A stretch of 10,115 nucleotides of DNA. Origin: Hyphomicrobiales bacterium (GTDB taxonomy: Bacteria > Pseudomonadota > Alphaproteobacteria > Rhizobiales > Aestuariivirgaceae). A model generated the notes under the pieces. The model saw only the letters and a program-made list of their open reading frames with translations. It ran no database searches and was not told where the DNA came from. A program made the position numbers and the translations under genes. Positions 5,741-10,115 of this stretch are shown here, piece by piece (within the stretch, counting starts at the first letter, position 1; every line of letters begins with the position of its first letter). Where the stretch lies: positions 1-10,115 of the forward strand of contig JAIBJH010000077.1 in the NCBI GenBank assembly GCA_020029455.1, written 5' to 3'.

Positions 5741-8700
5741 TCATTCCTGTCCGCATTCAACGCGTGTTGTTATTTTGAGCGGCGCTCCGCCGCCGTTCGC
5801 CGCCCAGCGGGCCTGGATCAGCCCCTCGACATGGGCGAGGCGCTGTTCGGCGATGGGTGCGAATGACGTACAGCGATAGGAGAGCGTGAGGCTGCCCTGG
5901 GCCTGCTGCATGAGGCTGACCAGCCGGTCGATGCCGCCCGCCCACTTGCTCTTGAGCTTGATGCTGTTCTTCTCGAAGGCATCGCGGTTCAGCGTCAGCG
6001 CAAGGCCCCGCGTCTTGTGGGCACCGAAGTTAAGCTTCGTCACCTTGCCGCGCGTGAGGCGCACATCGCGCGGATTTTCGGTGGTCACGCGATAGCCTTC
6101 CGGCAGCGTGCGCGTATCGAGCTTCATCAGGAAGTTGGAGCCGATCTCCGCGTTGGGAATATCGGCGCAGGAGAGATGGAAGCGGCCGGTTTTGTCGGTG
6201 GTGACGAGAATGCCTTTCACCGTGGCGATGCGCACGGCGGCGAGCCCCGTCTCGCCATCATCGGCGGTGCCATTGCCATTCAAATCATCGAACACCCTGC
6301 CGATGATGTCGCCGCAATCAAAGACATGGTCTTCCTTGATGGTGACATTGGCGCTGGCCGAAGCCAGCAGTGCTCCGGTGGCATTGAGGTAAAGCCGCGC
6401 CCGGTTGATGACATTGCCTGTCGACAAGCTCGTAGAGGCGCGGAGCGTGAGTTTGACTATGATCGTGCCGGCGACGGGCGAGATACTGGCAAAGCTCAGC
6501 GTCTGGCCGGAAATGGCGGGAGTTGTAGCCACGCCATTGACCGTCGCTGTGTCAGCCACATAGGTGAAGCCCAGCGGCATGAGATCGACAATGTCGAAGG
6601 GCCCGCTGCCAAGGCTTGAGGCTGTGATGGTGTAGCCAATCGTTTCGCCACGGCGGATTTCACTGCGCGCCGCCACCTTGGAAAGGGCCGCTGGCGCCGC
6701 CAGAACAGGCGTCACCGTAGGATCATTGCCGGTGCTGCTGCTCTCGTCGGAAAGATCGGAGACCGTCGTGCCGCTGCCGCTTGTGCCCTGGACGGTGGCC
6801 TGGTTTGTGACCTGCGCTGCCGCAAAATCAGCAGCCGTCACAAGGTGAGTGGCTGTGAAGGTGATGGAGTCCGCGGCACCCGCCGCGAGCGAGGCTATAG
6901 GTCCGCCGCTGATCGTGGCATTGGCATCCGTCAGCGTGATGTTGAGAAGCGTCACATTGCCCGTGTTGGTGACGGTGAAGGCATAGTTGATGGTATCGCC
7001 CTCGTCCGTGAAGCCATTCGAGTTGGCATCGGTGACGGAGCTTACGGTCTTGACAACCGCAATGGCCGGCACTTCCGTGATGTTCACGATGGTTGGATCA
7101 TCATCGGAGGTACTGCTCTCGTCGGAAAGATCAGAGACGGGGCCAGCGAGCGATGACGCATTGACCGTTGCCTGGTTGGTCACGGTGAGCGCGGCAAGAT
7201 CTGCCAATGTCAGCGTGTGGCTGGCGATGAAGGTGGTTGAGTCAGAAGCGCCGACAAAGAGATTGACGAGCGGCCCGCCTGAGACAGTGGCGTTCACGTC
7301 CGTCACCGTGATGTTGTAGAGCGGCACATTGCCGGTATTGGTGACGGTGAAGCTGTAGAGCACCGCCTCGCCCACTTCCGGAACGCCGTCGCCATCACCG
7401 GCGCTGTAGCCTGCGAACTGCTTGACGATGGCAACGCCCGGCTGATTGGCGAGCGGCACAACGGTGGGCCGGTCATTGAGATTGTCGGTGTGGTCGGAAA
7501 GATCGGTGGCGACCGCATTATTGGGTGCCGTGCCGTTCACCGTTGCCTGGTTGACCACCTGGCCCGTCGCAATATCGGCGGGCGTCACCGTATAGATGGC
7601 CGAGAAGGAGGTCGCGTCGGTTGCGCCAGGCGCCAGGTTTGTCAGCGATCCGCTGACCGTCACCAGGGGGTCTGTCACCTGGATATTGTTCAGCGTGACA
7701 TTGCCCGTGTTGGTGACAGCGAAATCATAGGCGATCTCAAGCGTGTCATCAGCGGGGTTGGGCGTTCCTTGCGTGTTGGTGGTGACCGACTGCATGGTCT
7801 TCACCAATGCAATGGCGGGCTGCAGAACGACCGGCACAACCGTCGGCTGGTCGGCATTTGTATCGGTCGGATGCGAGAGATCGCTCGCCTGCTCTCCCGT
7901 TGCTGCCGTGCCCGTGACGCTCGCCTGGTTACTGACCGAGCCCGCGATCATGTCAAGGGCGCTCACCGTGTGAGTGGCGGTGAAGGTGGCAGAGTCGGTT
8001 GCACCCGGCGCAAGGCTCGCAATGGGTCCGCCCACCACCGTGGCATTGGGATCCGTCAGCGTGACATTGAGCAGCGTCACGTTACCCGTGTTGGCGACAG
8101 TGAAGGCGTAGTTGATGACGTCGGTGAGATCGGTGATCGTATTGCCGTTTGTGTCAGTGATCGAGGCAACGGTCTTGAGAAGCGTGAGCCGCGGCACCTT
8201 TGTGATGTCGTACCGTGTCGGGCCATTGGCGTTTGGATTGGTCGGATGGGACTGGTCCGTGGCCTGCGAACTGTCGGGCGCATCGCCCGTCACATCTGCG
8301 GTATTCTCGAAGTACCCCGCGTCAATGTCTGCTTGCAGCAAGGTGTAGGTAGCAGTGAAAGACGTGGAGTCCGATGTGCCGGGGGCGAGCGTGATGCCAG
8401 TGGGCGGCGCGGGCGACACAACGACGGAGGGATTCTGGTCGGCAATGGCAACATTGCTGAGCGGCACATTGCCCGTGTTGGCGACGGTGAAGCGGTAGGT
8501 GATCTGGTCGCCAGCATCGGTCATGGAATTGCTGTTGACGTCGACAACGGTGTTGACCTGCTTGAGCAGAGTGAGCGCAGGCGACGGCGTGATGTCCGTC
8601 ACTGTCGGATCGTCACCCAGCACATCGCCATCATCCGAAAGATCGTTGACCGGCGCGCCGCCTCCGGGTGGCGAGCCTGTGGCTGTCGCCTGGTTGGTGA

Positions 8701-10115
8701 CATTGCCCGCATCGATATCGGGCTGGGTCAGGGCATAGGTCGCGGTGAATGTCGTTGAGTCCGACGCGGCGGGAGCAAGGCTTGCCAGCGGGCCACCGGA
8801 GACAGTCACCAATGGGTCAGTTACACCAAGGTTGAGCAGCGTCACGTTACCCGTGTTGGTCACTGTAAATGTGTAGGTGATGGTGTCGCCCGGCGTGGCA
8901 ATGCCATCGCCGCCCAGATCAAGCGAAGACGTCTTGACCAAGGCGATTGCAGGCGCGGGCGGCAGCGGTGTTGTCTCGCTGTCGGTCGCCGTCACATCTG
9001 GACCACTCGGCGGCGTACCTGTTGCCGTCGCCGTGTTGCTGACGCTGCCGGAATCCGCATCTGCCTGCGTCACCGTATAGGTGCCAGAGAAGATCGCCTG
9101 CTGGCCGGGGTTCAGCGAGGGCACGTTGGGCGGATTGATATCCGCCGTAAGCAGTTCTTCACGGGTGGCAATATCGCCCAACGACATAGGCTCATTGAGG
9201 TTGGCCGTAATTTCGTGGCCCCGCGCCCTGCCGTGAATTGTAGCGGGCAGATCGAGCGCCGCCGCACCGAGGTCAACCTCGGTGATCTCATGGGTGAAGA
9301 TGATGCTGGCTTGGTTCGTCTCGTTGGGAAGAAGGATATCAAGCGCATTGCCGAAGGCTTCCGCGTCTTCCTGCTCGACGGTGATCCCGGTGACCGGAAC
9401 ATCGCCCGTGTTGGTAAGCTCAACATAGATGCCGACAAGATCGCCAAGTCCTGCGCGCTTGGATGGGCTTGTGAGATTGACCAGCCTCCGTTTGCCGTGG
9501 ATTGCGGCAGGAAGTTCAGGTGGCAGGACACTCGCGCGGGCAACAGCCGAATGGCCTTCCTCTTCCAGCGCCCACAGATTGGGGTCGCGCCTCTCGCCCT
9601 CAGGTGTGAGCGAGGCTGTGGTGATGGGATCTGCCCTGAGTGTTGCATCCTCCATCAGCGCCAGCACGCGGCCCATGCCGGTTTCATCCGCCACCGAGGC
9701 CATCAGCAAAGGATCGTCGACAATGATGTTGCTGAGTGCCGTTGTCCCCGTGTTCGTCACCACGAACTGGTAGGTGATGATGTCGCCGGCGCTGGCCATG
9801 CCATCCGGCCCCATGTCGAGACTCGATGTCTTGTCGAGGGTGATGCTCGAAGTGCCGGGAAGCGGCGTGACCAGCGTTGTAGAATCGCTGACCGGCGTTC
9901 CAGTCACCGTGGTCGCAGCGGCCGATGCCGTATTGCTCACCTGGCCTGCAAGGATGTCGGCGGGAACGAGCGTGTAAGTGCCGCTGAAGGAAATGGCATC
10001 GCCCGGCGCAAGGACATTCCATGCGCCGCCCGCTATGTCGGTTGAATCGCCCGCAGGGGCCACATCATCGGAAAGCGACGGTGCGCCGAGCGCGACAAGC
10101 GGATCATTCGCCGAG
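5741..10115 (-). CDS. Giant DUF7507/DUF11-type repeat surface protein with SdrD_B-like and OmpA-like C-terminus, N-terminus beyond window
   Basis: The frame stays open to the right edge (codons beyond 10063 read SANDPLVALGAPSLSDD), so at least 1,457 codons are present and the start is outside. The apparent GTG at 10063 is internal; numbering below starts there. Residues 1-72 end one repeat. Residues 73-371 form a repeat interrupted by an insertion. Residues 372-1124 are six repeats of 124-129 residues with the cores YxFTVTNTGNV, TDP.ATVSGG, LAPGA.DSTTFTATY, NQATVxG and DLSD. Residues 1125-1249 are a divergent DUF11 domain. Residues 1250-1349 resemble SdrD_B (GRVFDDLNGNGTADDGE, TTDKTGRFH, GYRVTTENPRDVRLTRGK). 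Residues ~1350-1440 resemble a degenerate OmpA-like domain. Only four cysteines are present (1250, 1299, 1397, 1436), suggesting two disulfides. This is an exported, probably calcium-stabilised surface or adhesive protein; the role is inferred. It sits immediately before, and possibly overlaps, the barrel gene. Confidence 0.88.
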   Translation of the reverse strand, partial: SANDPLVALGAPSLSDDVAPAGDSTDIAGGAWNVLAPGDAISFSGTYTLVPADILAGQVSNTASAAATTVTGTPVSDSTTLVTPLPGTSSITLDKTSSLDMGPDGMASAGDIITYQFVVTNTGTTALSNIIVDDPLLMASVADETGMGRVLALMEDATLRADPITTASLTPEGERRDPNLWALEEEGHSAVARASVLPPELPAAIHGKRRLVNLTSPSKRAGLGDLVGIYVELTNTGDVPVTGITVEQEDAEAFGNALDILLPNETNQASIIFTHEITEVDLGAAALDLPATIHGRARGHEITANLNEPMSLGDIATREELLTADINPPNVPSLNPGQQAIFSGTYTVTQADADSGSVSNTATATGTPPSGPDVTATDSETTPLPPAPAIALVKTSSLDLGGDGIATPGDTITYTFTVTNTGNVTLLNLGVTDPLVTVSGGPLASLAPAASDSTTFTATYALTQPDIDAGNVTNQATATGSPPGGGAPVNDLSDDGDVLGDDPTVTDITPSPALTLLKQVNTVVDVNSNSMTDAGDQITYRFTVANTGNVPLSNVAIADQNPSVVVSPAPPTGITLAPGTSDSTSFTATYTLLQADIDAGYFENTADVTGDAPDSSQATDQSHPTNPNANGPTRYDITKVPRLTLLKTVASITDTNGNTITDLTDVINYAFTVANTGNVTLLNVTLTDPNATVVGGPIASLAPGATDSATFTATHTVSALDMIAGSVSNQASVTGTAATGEQASDLSHPTDTNADQPTVVPVVLQPAIALVKTMQSVTTNTQGTPNPADDTLEIAYDFAVTNTGNVTLNNIQVTDPLVTVSGSLTNLAPGATDATSFSAIYTVTPADIATGQVVNQATVNGTAPNNAVATDLSDHTDNLNDRPTVVPLANQPGVAIVKQFAGYSAGDGDGVPEVGEAVLYSFTVTNTGNVPLYNITVTDVNATVSGGPLVNLFVGASDSTTFIASHTLTLADLAALTVTNQATVNASSLAGPVSDLSDESSTSDDDPTIVNITEVPAIAVVKTVSSVTDANSNGFTDEGDTINYAFTVTNTGNVTLLNITLTDANATISGGPIASLAAGAADSITFTATHLVTAADFAAAQVTNQATVQGTSGSGTTVSDLSDESSSTGNDPTVTPVLAAPAALSKVAARSEIRRGETIGYTITASSLGSGPFDIVDLMPLGFTYVADTATVNGVATTPAISGQTLSFASISPVAGTIIVKLTLRASTSLSTGNVINRARLYLNATGALLASASANVTIKEDHVFDCGDIIGRVFDDLNGNGTADDGETGLAAVRIATVKGILVTTDKTGRFHLSCADIPNAEIGSNFLMKLDTRTLPEGYRVTTENPRDVRLTRGKVTKLNFGAHKTRGLALTLNRDAFEKNSIKLKSKWAGGIDRLVSLMQQAQGSLTLSYRCTSFAPIAEQRLAHVEGLIQARWAANGGGAPLKITTRVECGQE
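6692..9847 (-). repeat. Array of seven ~375-nt coding repeats (DUF7507-like units)
   Basis: Units, in translation order: 9847-8951 (interrupted by an insertion at about 9703-9125), 8950-8579, 8578-8192, 8191-7817, 7816-7439, 7438-7067 and 7066-6692. A further partial unit lies upstream of 9848. Each starts with a (A/R/G)(I/L/V)xLVKT-like strand and ends in a proline before the next. At the DNA level the plus strand repeats 'cacattgcccgtgttggtga' with small variations near 6953, 7325, 7697, 8078, 8465 and 8843. The spacings are 372, 372, 381, 387 and 378 nt, all multiples of three, as expected for in-frame domain duplication. Confidence 0.9.
9125..9703 (-). other. Insertion of about 190 residues inside one surface repeat
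   Basis: The first complete repeat runs normally to the DDPLL strand (residue 120) and resumes at VPSLNPGQQAIFSGTYTVTQ (314 onward). The intervening ~193 residues do not match the repeat. They are rich in charged residues (EGERRD, LEEEGH, KRR), unlike the acidic, Lys/Arg-poor repeats. The insertion holds two related motifs, LPAAIHGKRRLVNLTSPS (184-201) and LPATIHGRARGHEITANLNE (272-291), about 88 residues apart, and a TNTGDVPVTGITV segment (217-229) that itself looks like a small beta-sandwich strand pair. Function unknown. Confidence 0.6.

Noticed and set aside
2229..5756. TonB-dependent receptor
   Set aside because: No TonB box or plug domain is visible. The N-terminal half has Ig-like segments and the DPDDYYPVYGDDST family blocks instead.
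7490..8758. Plus-strand open frame of 422 codons with periodic sequence
   Set aside because: Its periodicity (RVGDSE, HIARVGD) merely mirrors the coding repeats on the other strand.
6692..8950. Regular ~375-nt periodicity as a CRISPR or satellite array
   Set aside because: The period is far too long for CRISPR, the units are diverged but keep frame, and the protein repeats explain it.

Overview
The window (GC-rich, roughly 60%) looks like chromosomal DNA of an alphaproteobacterium. This rests on the GC-rich codon use, the LldD-type flavoenzyme, the alphaproteobacterial flavour of the Spy/CpxP-like protein, and a 'gttcccgctttcgcgggaatgacgg'-type palindrome common in such genomes. The taxonomic call is inference. 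All five genes lie on the minus strand and cover almost everything. No RNA gene, insertion sequence, CRISPR array or clear terminator is visible.

Read in the direction of transcription (right to left), the first block is a surface module. A very large repeat protein (10115 to 5741, 5' end outside the window) carries about seven DUF7507/DUF11-like beta-sandwich repeats, a last DUF11 domain, an SdrD_B-like domain and an OmpA-like tail. It is followed, overlapping or within 41 nt, by a 1,156-1,175 residue outer-membrane beta-barrel protein (5699 or 5756 to 2229) with a signal peptide, Ig-like N-terminal segments and a C-terminal Phe. The two are probably made together and work together at the cell surface, but their function is not known.

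After a 67-nt gap comes a second, tightly packed block. It holds an FMN-dependent alpha-hydroxy-acid (L-lactate type) dehydrogenase (2161 to 965), a small exported Spy/CpxP-like LTxxQ protein joined to it by an ATGA overlap (968 to 420), and a conserved uncharacterised protein starting 2 nt later (or by a TTGA overlap) and running off the left edge (417 to 1). This last gene is easy to miss because its end is outside the window. Its reading frame passes straight through a palindromic repeat at about 30-65.

The points most worth following up are the palindrome inside a coding frame, the foreign-looking ~190-residue insertion with an internal duplication inside one surface repeat, the repeat-protein/barrel gene pair, and the coupling of a lactate dehydrogenase gene to a periplasmic chaperone-like gene.
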